From: Streptomyces aculeolatus
Lineage (GTDB): Bacteria; Actinomycetota; Actinomycetes; Streptomycetales; Streptomycetaceae
DNA length: 64,000 nucleotides
Assembly (NCBI RefSeq): GCF_020400605.1
Contig: NZ_JAINRD010000030.1
Coordinates: 34,162-98,161, forward strand
Direction: 5' to 3'
Each line of letters starts with the position of its first letter. The first letter of the stretch is position 1. Below the pieces are notes generated by a model that saw only the letters and a list, made by a program, of their open reading frames with translations, had not been told where the DNA came from and ran no database searches. Shown here in pieces: positions 1 through 8,566 of the stretch. A program made the translations under genes and the position numbers.

Positions 1-558
1 GGCGTGGAGGCGCTGACGTACCTGACGGAGTTCGTCGAGGAGGGCTGGACGCCCAAGGACCTCGTCACCACGACGCCGAACCTGGAGCAGACCCCGGTCG
101 CCAAGGGCAAGGTCGCCTGTACGTGGACCAACGTCGCGACCGACGTCGAGCCGTTCTGGGGCCGCGAGAACATCGTCGTCCAGCCGCCGCTGACCGGCGA
201 GGAGTCGGCGGGCTACGGCACGGTCGGCGCGCTGTCGATGCTGAAGGGCGCCGACACCGAGGCCGCCGGCAAGTGGATCAACTTCGTCGCCCGGCCGGAG
301 AACGCCGCGGACCTGGAGAAGGGCGCCGGCTACTTCCCGGCCCGCACCTCCGCGGACGACCTCTACCCGGACGACCAGCTGCAGCAGGCCGTCGCCGCGA
401 CGCTGCCCTCGATGAACGCGGGTCCGCTGGAGGAGAAGGCCCGCGAGGTGATGGGCGTGCTCGCGCCCGAGCTGCAGGCGGCGCTGCTGGGCAAGAAGAG
501 CCCCGAGGACGCGCTGAAGGCGGCGGCCGAGGCGGCCGACGCGCAGATCGCGCGCTGA
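1..558 (+). CDS. ABC transporter sugar-type substrate-binding protein, C-terminal part
   Basis: This is the last 185 residues of a family-1 extracellular solute-binding protein. Its start lies before the window, so signal peptide and lipobox are not visible. The readable part has the alternating alpha/beta C-terminal-lobe style of these proteins, including a stretch in which a variable number of residues is followed by KWINFVARPENA, the usual place where a binding protein is described as completing a domain in a crystal. Two MalF/MalG-type permeases follow after 175 bp, which fixes the role as the ligand receptor of an importer. Ligand unknown. The family call rests mainly on context and composition. 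Confidence 0.8.
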   Translation, partial: GVEALTYLTEFVEEGWTPKDLVTTTPNLEQTPVAKGKVACTWTNVATDVEPFWGRENIVVQPPLTGEESAGYGTVGALSMLKGADTEAAGKWINFVARPENAADLEKGAGYFPARTSADDLYPDDQLQQAVAATLPSMNAGPLEEKAREVMGVLAPELQAALLGKKSPEDALKAAAEAADAQIAR

Positions 559-733
559 CCCCCCGGGGCCGCGGCCCCGCTCCCTCCCCGTAGCCCCGCG
601 CGGCCCGGACCACCGACTGCTCCGGGCCGGCCGCGGGCCCACGGACCGCGCGCCCGGCCGGCGGCGCCGAACCCCTGCCGCCGGCCGGGCCGCGCACCCA
701 CCGCACCACCCCCGTACCGCAAGGAGACCCACC

Positions 734-1645
734 GTGGCAGTCGTCGCGGAACCCACCCGGAACAGGCGAAGGCGCCGCAGCGGGCCGCACGCGCGCCGCG
801 AGGCCCGCATCGGCCTGCTGTTCGTCCTGCCCTGCTTCCTGCTCTTCCTCGCCTTCCGGTTCGGCCCCGCGGTCGCCGGGGTGCTGATGAGCTTCACCGA
901 CTACACCCTGACCGGGGGCGGCAGCTTCATCGGCGCCGACAACTTCACCCGGCTCAAGGACGACCCGCTGTTCTGGGACGCGCTGAAGGTCACCGTGGTC
1001 TACACGGTGCTGGCCGTGCCCGGCACCATCGCGGTCTCGGTGGGGCTCGCGCTGCTGACGCGGCGGGCGTTCCGCGGCTCGAAGGTCTTCCGGTCGGTGT
1101 TCTTCCTGCCGGTCGTCACCTCCCTGGTGCTGGCCGCCACCGTGTTCGTGTGGATCTTCTCCACCGGCGGCCCCTGGTCGACGGCGATGGGCTGGATCGG
1201 GCTGCCGGAGGAGTCGTGGCTCTCCCACGACACCCTGGTGGTGCCCGCGCTGGCGCTGGTCGGCATCTGGTCGCGCTTCGGCTACGGGATGCTCATCCTG
1301 CTGGCCCGGATGCAGGACATCCCGCGGGAGCTGGAGGAGGCCGCGCTCACCGACGGGGCCGGTCCGTGGCAGCGGTTCCGGTACATCGTGCTGCCGCAGC
1401 TGCGGCCGGCGCTGTTCTTCCTCGCGGTGATCGAGACGACGGCCTCGTTCCAGGTCTTCGACGCGGTCTACACGATGACCGGCGGCGGGCCCGCCAACTC
1501 CAGTTACACGCTGGTCTTCCAGCTCTACGACGCCGGCTTCAAGTACTTCGACCTGGGCTACGCGGCGGCGATCGGCGTGGCGCTCTTCGCGCTGACGCTG
1601 GTGGTCGCCCTGATCCAGCGGCTGACGATCGGGAAGGAAGACTGA
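734..1645 (+). CDS. Sugar ABC transporter permease, MalF/UgpA type
   Basis: Inner-membrane subunit (303 aa) of a carbohydrate-type ABC importer. About six hydrophobic segments are seen, starting with FVLPCFLLFLAFRFGP near residue 33. The cytoplasmic EAA loop that contacts the ATPase is clear: ELEEAALTDGAGPWQRF followed by IVLPQLRP. GTG start at 734 is chosen because AAGGAG lies 7 nt upstream. The stop is 2 bp before the next permease, so the two are co-translated. No ATPase gene is in the operon. Confidence 0.93.
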   Translation: MAVVAEPTRNRRRRRSGPHARREARIGLLFVLPCFLLFLAFRFGPAVAGVLMSFTDYTLTGGGSFIGADNFTRLKDDPLFWDALKVTVVYTVLAVPGTIAVSVGLALLTRRAFRGSKVFRSVFFLPVVTSLVLAATVFVWIFSTGGPWSTAMGWIGLPEESWLSHDTLVVPALALVGIWSRFGYGMLILLARMQDIPRELEEAALTDGAGPWQRFRYIVLPQLRPALFFLAVIETTASFQVFDAVYTMTGGGPANSSYTLVFQLYDAGFKYFDLGYAAAIGVALFALTLVVALIQRLTIGKED

Positions 1646-1647
1646 CC

Positions 1648-2622
1648 ATGACCTCGGCCCCCGCGAAGACCCCGCACGACGAGATACCGGCCGGCCCGCG
1701 GAAGGCGGCCCGGCCCGGCAGGGGCGGCGCGCCCGGCCCCGCCGCCCGGCGCGCCGAGCGCCGGCTGCGGCGCGCCGCGAACCGCGACTCCGTACCGCAC
1801 GCGATGCGCGGCAGCACCGGCGGCCGGATCGGCCGCGGGCTGCTCCTGGTGCTGGCCGCCGTCGTCACCGTCTTCCCGTTCTACGCGATGGTGGTGCTGT
1901 CGCTGAAGCCCGCCGCGGCGGTGGACTTCCCCGGCAGCCTCGTGCCCTGGCCGCTGGGCGGCGAGGCGTACGAGAGCGTCATGAACTCCCAGGACGTGCC
2001 GCGCTGGCTCTTCAACACCCTGCTGTACTCGCTGGCGTCGGTGGTGGGCGTGCTGCTGCTGTCGTCGCTGGCGGGCTACGCCTTCGCCAAGAAGCGCTTC
2101 CCCGGGCGGGAGGCGATGTTCTGGTCGTTCCTGTCGATGGTGATGGTCCCGTACCACGTGACGATGATCCCGACGTTCGCGATGATCGCGAAGCTCGGCG
2201 GCGTGGACACGTACTGGGGCCTGATCGTGCCGACGCTCGCCAACGCCCAGGCGGTGTTCCTCATGCGGCAGTTCATCCAGGGGCTGCCGGACGAGCTGTT
2301 CGAGGCGGCGCGCCTGGACGGCTGCAGCGAGCTGCAGATCTTCGGCCGCATCGTGCTGCCGCTGCTCAAGCCCATCCTGGCCACGCTCGGCGTCTTCGTC
2401 TTCCTGTGGCACTGGAACGACTTCCTGTGGCCGCTGGTCATCGGGCAGTCCACGGACATGCGCACGCTGACCGTCGGCATCGCGTCCCTGCAGCAGCAGA
2501 ACGTGCCGCTCAACGTCGTGCTCTCCGGCTCCGTCATCGCGTTCGTGCCCATCTTCGCCGCCTACCTGGTGGGCCAGCGCTACTTCACCGAGGGCGTCAC
2601 GGCGTCCGGGATCAAGGGGTGA
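1648..2622 (+). CDS. Sugar ABC transporter permease, MalG type
   Basis: Second membrane subunit (324 aa) of the same importer. The EAA loop reads ELFEAARLDGCSELQIF then IVLPLLKP. The ATG at 1648 follows the previous stop by 2 bp and has GGAAGG just upstream. The first ~65 residues are an Arg/Pro/Ala-rich, probably cytoplasmic extension longer than in most MalG homologues; the first membrane helix begins near GRGLLLVLAAVVTVFPF. It pairs with the MalF-type protein before it. Confidence 0.93.
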   Translation: MTSAPAKTPHDEIPAGPRKAARPGRGGAPGPAARRAERRLRRAANRDSVPHAMRGSTGGRIGRGLLLVLAAVVTVFPFYAMVVLSLKPAAAVDFPGSLVPWPLGGEAYESVMNSQDVPRWLFNTLLYSLASVVGVLLLSSLAGYAFAKKRFPGREAMFWSFLSMVMVPYHVTMIPTFAMIAKLGGVDTYWGLIVPTLANAQAVFLMRQFIQGLPDELFEAARLDGCSELQIFGRIVLPLLKPILATLGVFVFLWHWNDFLWPLVIGQSTDMRTLTVGIASLQQQNVPLNVVLSGSVIAFVPIFAAYLVGQRYFTEGVTASGIKG

Positions 2623-2631
2623 GAACCGATC

Positions 2632-3660
2632 GTGTTCGCTGACGAGAAAGCGCTCGAAGAGCGCCTGGCCACCCCCTCGCCGGGGCTGGTGGAGGACATG
2701 GCGCGGCTGGAGGGCGACCTGCTGGTCCTGGGCGCCGGCGGCAAGATGGGACCGAGCCTGTGCCGGCTGGCGCGGCGCGCGCTGGACGCTGCGGGCCGTA
2801 CGGACACGGCGGTCCACGCGGTGTCCCGCTGGTCGGACCCGGCCGCGGCCGAGCGGCTCCGGGCCGCGGGGGTGCGCACCGCGGCCTTCGACCTGATGGA
2901 CCCGGACGCCGATCTGGCCGCGCTGCCCGACGCGGGGAACGTCGTGTTCATGGTCGGCGCCAAGTTCGGCTCCGCCGGGGCGCCTTCGCACGCCTGGGCG
3001 GTCAACGCGGGGCTGCCGGAGCGCGTCGCGCGGCGCTGGGGGCACGCGCGCGTGGCGGCGTTCTCCACCGGCAACGTCTACCCGCTGGTGTCCGTGGGGA
3101 CGGGTGGCTCGGTCGAGTCGGACCCGGTCGGCCCGGTCGGCGAGTACGCCATGTCGTGCCTGGGCCGCGAGCGGCTCTTCGCGCACGCGGCGCTCACCCG
3201 CGGCACGAAGGTGGCGCTGCTGCGCCTCAACTACGCGGCCGACCTGCGCTACGGCGTCCTCGCCGACATCGCCCAGCGGGTGCAGGCCGGCGCGCCCGTG
3301 GACGTCACCACCGGGCACGTCAACGTCGTCTGGCAGGGGTACGCCAACGAAGTCGCCCTGCGCGCACTGCTGCACGCCCGCGACGAGGAGCCGTTCACCC
3401 TCAACATCACCGGCCCCGAGACCGCCGCGGTGCGCCGGCTGGCACACCTCTTCGGCGCGGAGTTCGCCGCGGATCCCGTCTTCGAGGGAACCGAGGCCCC
3501 CACGGCACTCCTCTCCGACGCCGGGGCCTGCCACGCTCTCTTCGGCTACCCGGACGTACCGCTGCGCACCCTCGTCGGCTGGCAGGCCGACTGGCTGCGC
3601 CGCGGGCTCCCGCTGTCCGGCAAGCCCACCAAGTTCCAGGTACGCGACGGAAGGTTCTGA
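2632..3660 (+). CDS. NAD(P)-dependent epimerase/dehydratase-family protein
   Basis: A 342-residue Rossmann-fold protein of the extended SDR class. The nucleotide-binding glycine motif is LVLGAGGKMGPSL near residue 33, and a later AFSTGNVYPL stretch corresponds to the substrate-side serine region. The expected YxxxK pair is not obvious (EYAMSCLGRER occupies that place), so catalysis as a classical epimerase is uncertain. The GTG at 2632 lies 9 bp after the permease stop with GGGGTGAG upstream. Position in an ABC-importer operon suggests it acts on the imported sugar or sugar acid. Exact reaction unknown. Confidence 0.8.
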   Translation: MFADEKALEERLATPSPGLVEDMARLEGDLLVLGAGGKMGPSLCRLARRALDAAGRTDTAVHAVSRWSDPAAAERLRAAGVRTAAFDLMDPDADLAALPDAGNVVFMVGAKFGSAGAPSHAWAVNAGLPERVARRWGHARVAAFSTGNVYPLVSVGTGGSVESDPVGPVGEYAMSCLGRERLFAHAALTRGTKVALLRLNYAADLRYGVLADIAQRVQAGAPVDVTTGHVNVVWQGYANEVALRALLHARDEEPFTLNITGPETAAVRRLAHLFGAEFAADPVFEGTEAPTALLSDAGACHALFGYPDVPLRTLVGWQADWLRRGLPLSGKPTKFQVRDGRF

Positions 3661-3668
3661 GCCGCCCC

Positions 3669-4721
3669 ATGCCCACCGACCGCCCCACCCCGCTGGACGT
3701 CCTCGCCGACGGCGCCGTCATCCCCGCCCACCCGCTGGCCCTGACCGCGGACCGGCGCCTGGACGAGCGCCGCCAGCGCGCCCTGACCCGCTACTACCTC
3801 GGCGCCGGCGCCGGCGGCATCGCCGTCGCCGTGCACACCACCCAGTTCGCCATCCGCGAGCCCCAGGTCGGCCTGCTGCGGCCGGTGCTCGAACTCGCCG
3901 CGGAGACCGCGGCGGAGAGCACCGCCGCCTCCGGCCGCCCGGCGGTGAAGATAGCCGGCGCCTGCGGCTACACCGCGCAGGCCGTCGCCGAGGCCGAACT
4001 CGCGGCGTCGCTGGGCTACGACGCCGTGCTGCTCAGCCCGGCCGTCCCGGGCGCCAACGAGGAGGGGCTGCTGGAACGGGCCCGCGCCGTCGGCGAGGTG
4101 CTGCCGGTCATCGGCTTCTATCTGCAGGAAGCCGTCGGCGGACGGTACTTGTCCCCCGCATTCTGGGCGGCGCTGGCCGACCAGCCCTCGACGGCCGCCA
4201 TCAAGACCGCGCCCTTCGACCGCTACCGCACCGCGGACGTGGTCCGCGCGGTCGCCGGCGCCGACCGCGGCCCGGAGGTCGCGCTCTACACCGGCAACGA
4301 CGACGACATCGTCGGCGACCTGCTCACCCCGTACGACACGGCCGGGGGCCGGCGCTGGTTCGCCGGCGGGCTGCTCGGGCAGTGGGCGGTGTGGACCCGG
4401 CCGGCGGCCGGGCTGCTGGACGACGTGCGCCGCGCCCGCGCCGGCGACCACGACGCGCTGCTGCGCTGCCTGACGCGCCGGCCGCAGCTCACGGACGCCA
4501 ACAGCGCCGTCTTCGACGTGCGGGGCGGGTTCCGCGGCTGCATCGCCGGGGTGCACGAGGTGCTGCGGCGGCAGGGGCTGCTCGCGGGCACCTGGTGCCT
4601 CGATCCGGGCGAGTCGATGTCGCCGGGGCAGGCCGACGAGCTGACCCGGGTGGCCGCCGCGTACCCGTGGCTGACCGACGACGACTTCGTGAAGGAGCAC
4701 CTGGATGACTGGCTCCGCTGA
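3669..4721 (+). CDS. Dihydrodipicolinate synthase/NanA-family aldolase-like protein
   Basis: A 350-residue TIM-barrel protein of the class I (Schiff base) aldolase group. The predicted Schiff-base lysine is K179 in AAIKTAPFDRY, and the preceding VIGFYLQEAVGG strand holds the tyrosine expected near it. It is longer than DapA (about 290-300 aa) because of C-terminal helices. ATG at 3669 is 8 bp after the previous stop, and the 3' end overlaps the next gene by 17 bp. In this operon it probably cleaves or dehydrates a keto sugar acid, yielding pyruvate or another keto acid. Substrate unknown. Confidence 0.82.
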   Translation: MPTDRPTPLDVLADGAVIPAHPLALTADRRLDERRQRALTRYYLGAGAGGIAVAVHTTQFAIREPQVGLLRPVLELAAETAAESTAASGRPAVKIAGACGYTAQAVAEAELAASLGYDAVLLSPAVPGANEEGLLERARAVGEVLPVIGFYLQEAVGGRYLSPAFWAALADQPSTAAIKTAPFDRYRTADVVRAVAGADRGPEVALYTGNDDDIVGDLLTPYDTAGGRRWFAGGLLGQWAVWTRPAAGLLDDVRRARAGDHDALLRCLTRRPQLTDANSAVFDVRGGFRGCIAGVHEVLRRQGLLAGTWCLDPGESMSPGQADELTRVAAAYPWLTDDDFVKEHLDDWLR

Positions 4722-5730
4722 CTGCGGCGCCGCCCGGGACCGGGTGGTGGTGTGCGTACCGCCGGAGCTGCGCGCGCAGTTCTTCACCGACGGCGCGTGG
4801 CGGCGGCTCGCGGACGCGGCGGAGCTGACCGTGCTGGACGAGCACGGCGACCGCGCGGCGCTGGCCGCCGCGCTGCCCGGGGCGCGGGCGCTGGTCACCG
4901 CCTGGGGCGCGCCGCGGCTCGACGCCGGGCTGCTCGCGGTGGCCGACCGCCTCGAACTCCTCGCGCACACCGGCTCCGCCGTCGCCCCGTACGTCACGGA
5001 GGACGCCTTTCTCCGCGGCGTACGGGTCACGCAGGCCGGTGACGCGATGGCCCGGCCGGTCGCCGAGGTGGCGCTCGCCTTCACCCTCGCGCTGCTGCAC
5101 CGGATCCACCGCTTCGACCACGCGATGCGCCGCGGCGCGGACTGGGAGAGCGCGGGGCAGGGGCCGCCGGGGCACGAGCTGGGCGCGAGCACGGTCGGCG
5201 TCATCGGCGCCTCCCGCACCGGCCGCGCGTACATCGACCTGGCCCGCGCCTGCGGCGCCCGGGTGGCCGTGACGGACCCGTTCCTGACGGACGCGGACGC
5301 GGCGGAGCTGGGCGTACGCGTCCTGCCGCTGGACGAGCTGCTGCGCACCAGCCGTGTGGTGGCGGTGCACGCCCCGGCCACGGAGGCGACGCGGCGGCTG
5401 CTCGGCGCCCCGCAGCTGGCGCTGCTGCCGGACGGGGCCGGGCTGGTGAACACCGCGCGGTCCTGGCTGGTGGACGAGGACGCGCTGCTGGCGGAGCTGC
5501 GCACCGGCCGTATCGACGCGGCCCTCGACGTCTTCGACGCCGAGCCGCTGCCCGCGGACCACCCGTTCCGGCAGCTGCCGAACGTCCTGCTGACCCCGCA
5601 CCGGGCGGCGGGCACGGTGGAGTGCCGCGAGCGGCTGGGCGAGTCCGCGGTCGCCGAGGTGCTGCGGCTGCTGGCGGGCGAGGAGCCGCTGCACCCGGTG
5701 GACGCCACGGCGCTGACCCGGCTGTTCTGA
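4705..5730 (+). CDS. D-2-hydroxyacid dehydrogenase family protein
   Basis: A 341-residue NAD-dependent dehydrogenase. The cofactor-binding motif is VGVIGASRTGRAYIDL, followed by the acidic end of strand 2 at VAVTDPF. The three catalytic positions are readable: Arg in NTARSWLVDE, Glu in DVFDAEPLP and His in LTPHRAAGT. The start overlaps the end of the aldolase-like gene by 17 bp, so expression is coupled. It probably reduces a 2-keto acid made by, or oxidises a hydroxy acid feeding, the upstream aldolase. Last gene of the operon; a hairpin at 5757-5783 follows. Confidence 0.9.
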   Translation: MTGSADCGAARDRVVVCVPPELRAQFFTDGAWRRLADAAELTVLDEHGDRAALAAALPGARALVTAWGAPRLDAGLLAVADRLELLAHTGSAVAPYVTEDAFLRGVRVTQAGDAMARPVAEVALAFTLALLHRIHRFDHAMRRGADWESAGQGPPGHELGASTVGVIGASRTGRAYIDLARACGARVAVTDPFLTDADAAELGVRVLPLDELLRTSRVVAVHAPATEATRRLLGAPQLALLPDGAGLVNTARSWLVDEDALLAELRTGRIDAALDVFDAEPLPADHPFRQLPNVLLTPHRAAGTVECRERLGESAVAEVLRLLAGEEPLHPVDATALTRLF

Positions 5731-5756
5731 TCCGCGCCGGGCGGCCCCGGGGCCCC

Positions 5757-5783
5757 GGGCCCGGTAATCGGTTGGCCGGGCCC
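5757..5783 (+). terminator. Candidate terminator hairpin after the first operon
   Basis: GGGCCCGG (5757-5764) and CCGGGCCC (5776-5783) form a perfect 8-bp stem with an 11-nt loop, 27 bp after the dehydrogenase stop. There is no U tract, as is common in streptomycetes. Confidence 0.45.
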
Positions 5784-5796
5784 CGTTCGCGGGTGG

Positions 5797-5802
5797 CAGG
5801 AT
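5797..5802 (+). promoter_or_regulatory. -10 box of a leaderless promoter
   Basis: CAGGAT ends 6 nt before the ATG at 5809. This is the actinobacterial leaderless layout, with transcription starting at the start codon. No Shine-Dalgarno sequence is present, which supports it. Confidence 0.55.
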
Positions 5803-5808
5803 CCGGCC

Positions 5809-6690
5809 ATGGAACCGCAGGTGAACCCCGCGGAGCCGGACCTGCCCTGGCTCGGCCCGCCGCTCGACGTCCGTCCGCTGTTCGCCGCCGAGCAGCGCGC
5901 GCTCATGGCCACGCTGCACGGGCTGCGGCCGGAGGACTGGCAGCGCGAGGCGGTACCGGGCTGGACGGTGCACGACGTGGCCGCCCATCTGCTCGGCGAC
6001 TTCTACGGGCGCCTCGCCCGCGAGCGCGACGGGCACACCGGCGGACCGGTGCCCGCGCCCGGTGAGCCGCTGGCGGCGTTCATCCACCGCATCAACCAGG
6101 AGTGGGTCGACGCCCACGCCCGGGTCGGCACCGCGTCGCTGGCCGGCGCGCTGGAGGCGGCCGGCGCCGGGATCGCCGCCCACTTCGCGGCCGACGCGCT
6201 GCGCGGCCCGTCCTTGGGGGTGTCGTGGGCGGGTGCCGAGCCGGCGCCGCGCTGGCTGGACGTGGCGCGGGACTTCACCGAGTTCTGGACGCACCGGCAG
6301 CAGATCCGGCACGCCGCCGGGCTGCCCACCGATGCCGCGCCCGGCCCGCTGGCCGCGGTGCTGGACACCTTCATGCGGGCCTTGCCGCACACCCTGCGCG
6401 ATGCCGCCGCCCCGCCCGGGACCCGGGTGCGGATGGCGGTGGCCGGCCCGGCCGGCGGCGCCTGGACGGCGACGGCCACCGGTCCCGGCCCGTCGGGCGG
6501 CACCCGCTGGTCGCTGGCCGGGCCGCCCGGGGACGGCGAGCCGGACGCGCTGGTGCGGCTGGACACGGAGACCGCCTGGCGGCTGTGCGTACGGGGCGTG
6601 GAGCCGGAGACGGCCCTCGCCCGCGCCGAGGTCGCCGGCGACCGGACCCTCGCCGGGGCCGCCTGCCGCATCGTGTCGATCATCCGCTGA
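5809..6690 (+). CDS. Maleylpyruvate isomerase N-domain (mycothiol-dependent enzyme) family protein
   Basis: A 293-residue member of the actinobacterial DinB-like, mycothiol-dependent family. The family signature is VPGWTVHDVAAHLLGDF near residues 46-62, containing the helix-2 histidine that normally sits in the metal site. A second part, after about residue 190, resembles the SCP2-like C-terminal domain (VRLDTETAWRLCVRG). The gene has no Shine-Dalgarno sequence but a -10-like box directly upstream. It stands alone between two operons. Substrate unknown. Confidence 0.82.
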   Translation: MEPQVNPAEPDLPWLGPPLDVRPLFAAEQRALMATLHGLRPEDWQREAVPGWTVHDVAAHLLGDFYGRLARERDGHTGGPVPAPGEPLAAFIHRINQEWVDAHARVGTASLAGALEAAGAGIAAHFAADALRGPSLGVSWAGAEPAPRWLDVARDFTEFWTHRQQIRHAAGLPTDAAPGPLAAVLDTFMRALPHTLRDAAAPPGTRVRMAVAGPAGGAWTATATGPGPSGGTRWSLAGPPGDGEPDALVRLDTETAWRLCVRGVEPETALARAEVAGDRTLAGAACRIVSIIR

Positions 6691-6796
6691 CCCGTACCGC
6701 AGGGAGCGGCACGCCGGGTGACGACGGAGGGCACGGCTGTCCCTTTTCTCATCGAATGTTCATCTGGTTCCCAGCCGTTTCCGCATCCGGCTGGCC

Positions 6797-6802
6797 TAGC
6801 CT
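6797..6802 (+). promoter_or_regulatory. -10 box of a leaderless promoter for the serine hydrolase
   Basis: TAGCCT ends 8 nt before the GTG at 6811. The same TAGCCT-type box precedes the gene at 27061. It supports the start at 6811 rather than the upstream GTG at 6718. Confidence 0.55.
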
Positions 6803-6810
6803 CCGGCAGC

Positions 6811-7707
6811 GTGTCGAGAAACCTCCCCTCGCTGCGGTCCGCGGCGGTCGCCGCGGGCACGCTCGCCGTGATCGCCGCCACCGCATCGTCCTCCGCGCCC
6901 CTGCTGGGGAACACCGCGGAGGCCGCCGCCCCCCGCACGCTCCACGTCCACTACGCCCCCGCCGCCGGCCGGGCCCCGGCCCCGTCCCCCGACGAGGCCG
7001 TGGCGAAGGCGCTCAAGGCGCTGCCGAAGGCGCCGGGCGCGTACGACGTCGCGGTGGCGGACCTCGACTCGGGCGACAGGGCCGCGTACGCCTCGGGCAA
7101 GGGGACGTTCGACACCGCGAGCATCGTCAAGGTCGACATCCTCGCCACCCTGCTGCTCCAGGCCCAGGACGACGGCGGCGAGCTGAGCGCCGCGCAGCAG
7201 AAGCTGGCAGCGGCGATGATACGCAGCAGCGACAACGACGCCACCGACGCGCTCTGGGCGGACATCGGCGGCGGCTCCGGCCTCGCGGAGGCCAACGACC
7301 GGCTCGGCCTGACCGGGACCGAGCCCGGCGACGGCGGCACCTGGGGGCTGACCCAGACCACCGCCGCCGACCAGCTGGTGCTCCTCGAAGCGGTGTACGG
7401 CGACGGGGCCTCGCCGCTCAGCGGCGACTCGCGGCACTACGTCGAGAAGCTGATGGCCTCGGTGGTCGACGACCAGCGCTGGGGTGTGTCCGCGGCGGCG
7501 GACGACGCCGGCTCCGCGGCGCTGAAGAACGGCTGGCTGCCGCGCTCGGCGACGGGCCTGTGGGACGTCAACAGCATCGGCCGCGTCGAGCACCGCGGCC
7601 ACACCCTCCTCATCGCCGTCCTCTCCGACGGCCACCCCTCCTACAAGGAGGGGATCGACGCCGTCGAGAACGTCACGACGACGGCGGCGAACGCGTTGCG
7701 TCACTGA
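6811..7707 (+). CDS. Exported serine hydrolase, class A beta-lactamase-like
   Basis: With the GTG at 6811 the product has 298 residues and begins with an Arg-containing signal peptide (MSRNLPSLRSAAVAAGTLAV, cleavage after about AEAAA). The penicillin-recognising fold motifs are present: SxxK as S104-I-V-K107, SDN at 140-142, and KNG in ALKNGWLPR in place of KTG. The omega-loop Glu-166 signature of true class A beta-lactamases is not obvious. It may therefore be a beta-lactamase or a DD-peptidase-like hydrolase. A longer frame from 6718 exists, but the promoter-like TAGCCT lies inside it. Confidence 0.85.
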   Translation: MSRNLPSLRSAAVAAGTLAVIAATASSSAPLLGNTAEAAAPRTLHVHYAPAAGRAPAPSPDEAVAKALKALPKAPGAYDVAVADLDSGDRAAYASGKGTFDTASIVKVDILATLLLQAQDDGGELSAAQQKLAAAMIRSSDNDATDALWADIGGGSGLAEANDRLGLTGTEPGDGGTWGLTQTTAADQLVLLEAVYGDGASPLSGDSRHYVEKLMASVVDDQRWGVSAAADDAGSAALKNGWLPRSATGLWDVNSIGRVEHRGHTLLIAVLSDGHPSYKEGIDAVENVTTTAANALRH

Positions 7708-7782
7708 ACCGCCGCCGCACGCGTCCGCGCCGCACCCGTCCCGGGCGCGGCGTGGCCCGTATGCCCGACTTACCCGGGGGAC

Positions 7783-7822
7783 GTGCACCTGTGCTTGCGG
7801 ATGAAAGTGCATCTGTACTTGC
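7783..7822. promoter_or_regulatory. Tandem 16-bp direct repeat, candidate operator
   Basis: GTGCACCTGTGCTTGC (7783-7798) and GTGCATCTGTACTTGC (7807-7822) match at 14 of 16 positions with a 24-bp period. A TATATC -10-like box follows at 7834-7839. A partly overlapping dyad, TGCGGATG (7796-7803) with CATCCGGA (7822-7829), is also present. The spacing suggests two helix-turn-helix dimers on nearly the same face of the DNA. Confidence 0.6.
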
Positions 7823-7895
7823 ATCCGGAGGTCTATATCACTCACCATTGAACAAGAAGCACGTTCCAAGGCGACATCATGATCGGGGAATCGGC

Positions 7896-8474
7896 ATGAC
7901 GGCAGCGTCCGGGGAGCGGGCCGAGGCATCGGCTTTCGCCGCCTGCGCCCTCGATGCCCACCCGCGGTCGATAGCCGAGGCCCGCCGCACGGTCCGCACC
8001 ACGCTGCGCGACTGGGATCTTGCCGAGCTGTCCGACAGCGTCGAGTGTGTCGTCTCCGAGCTGGTGACCAACGCCGTGCGCCACGGCGTACCCGGCTGCC
8101 CCCCGCTGCCCGTCGCCGAACCGCAGCCGGTGACGCTCACCCTCGTACGCCGCGGCGGCGAGGTCGTCTGCGCGGTCTTCGACCCGGGCGAGGGCGTCCC
8201 CGCACCGTGTGAGGCGGACGATGTCGACGAGTCCGGGCGGGGCCTGCAGATAGTGGCGACGCTCAGCGACGCGTGGGGCTGGAGTGCCCCGGGGCCGTTC
8301 GGCAAAGCCGTGTGGTCCCGGTTCACCGCGCCCGCCGGGACCGGCGGCCCGGCGGACGTGGACGCCGACGGGGACGGCGACAGGGACCACGAGTGGCAGT
8401 CGTTCGCCCGCTGCCTGGCTCTGCTGGAGTCGCTCGTGCCCGGGCGCGCCGTCCCCGCCCCGGCCGTCGCCTGA
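7896..8474 (+). CDS. ATP-binding regulatory protein, anti-sigma-factor kinase-like (HATPase)
   Basis: A 192-residue single-domain GHKL ATPase of the RsbW/SpoIIAB type that is abundant in streptomycetes. The N box is VSELVTNAVRHG, the G1 box is FDPGEGVP and the G2 box is GRGLQIVATL; no histidine-kinase dimerisation domain is present. ATG at 7896 is chosen because the domain begins shortly after and GGGGAA lies upstream. Such proteins either phosphorylate anti-anti-sigma factors or pair with XRE/DUF397 regulators, but no partner gene is next to it. The tandem repeat upstream suggests it is tightly controlled. Confidence 0.82.
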   Translation: MTAASGERAEASAFAACALDAHPRSIAEARRTVRTTLRDWDLAELSDSVECVVSELVTNAVRHGVPGCPPLPVAEPQPVTLTLVRRGGEVVCAVFDPGEGVPAPCEADDVDESGRGLQIVATLSDAWGWSAPGPFGKAVWSRFTAPAGTGGPADVDADGDGDRDHEWQSFARCLALLESLVPGRAVPAPAVA

Positions 8475-8566
8475 CCCGTACGGCACCGAGCGCCGGGAGC
8501 GGAACCTCCCGGCCCCTCCGCGCGTTCCCCCGCAGTGGCGCGCGCCACGGGGACGAGGAGGCGACG

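Noticed and set aside
278..5912. Long minus-strand reading frames opposite the first operon
   Set aside because: They are Arg/Pro/Ala-rich, lack ribosome sites and domains, and mirror the codon structure of the real plus-strand genes. In high-GC DNA such shadow frames are expected.
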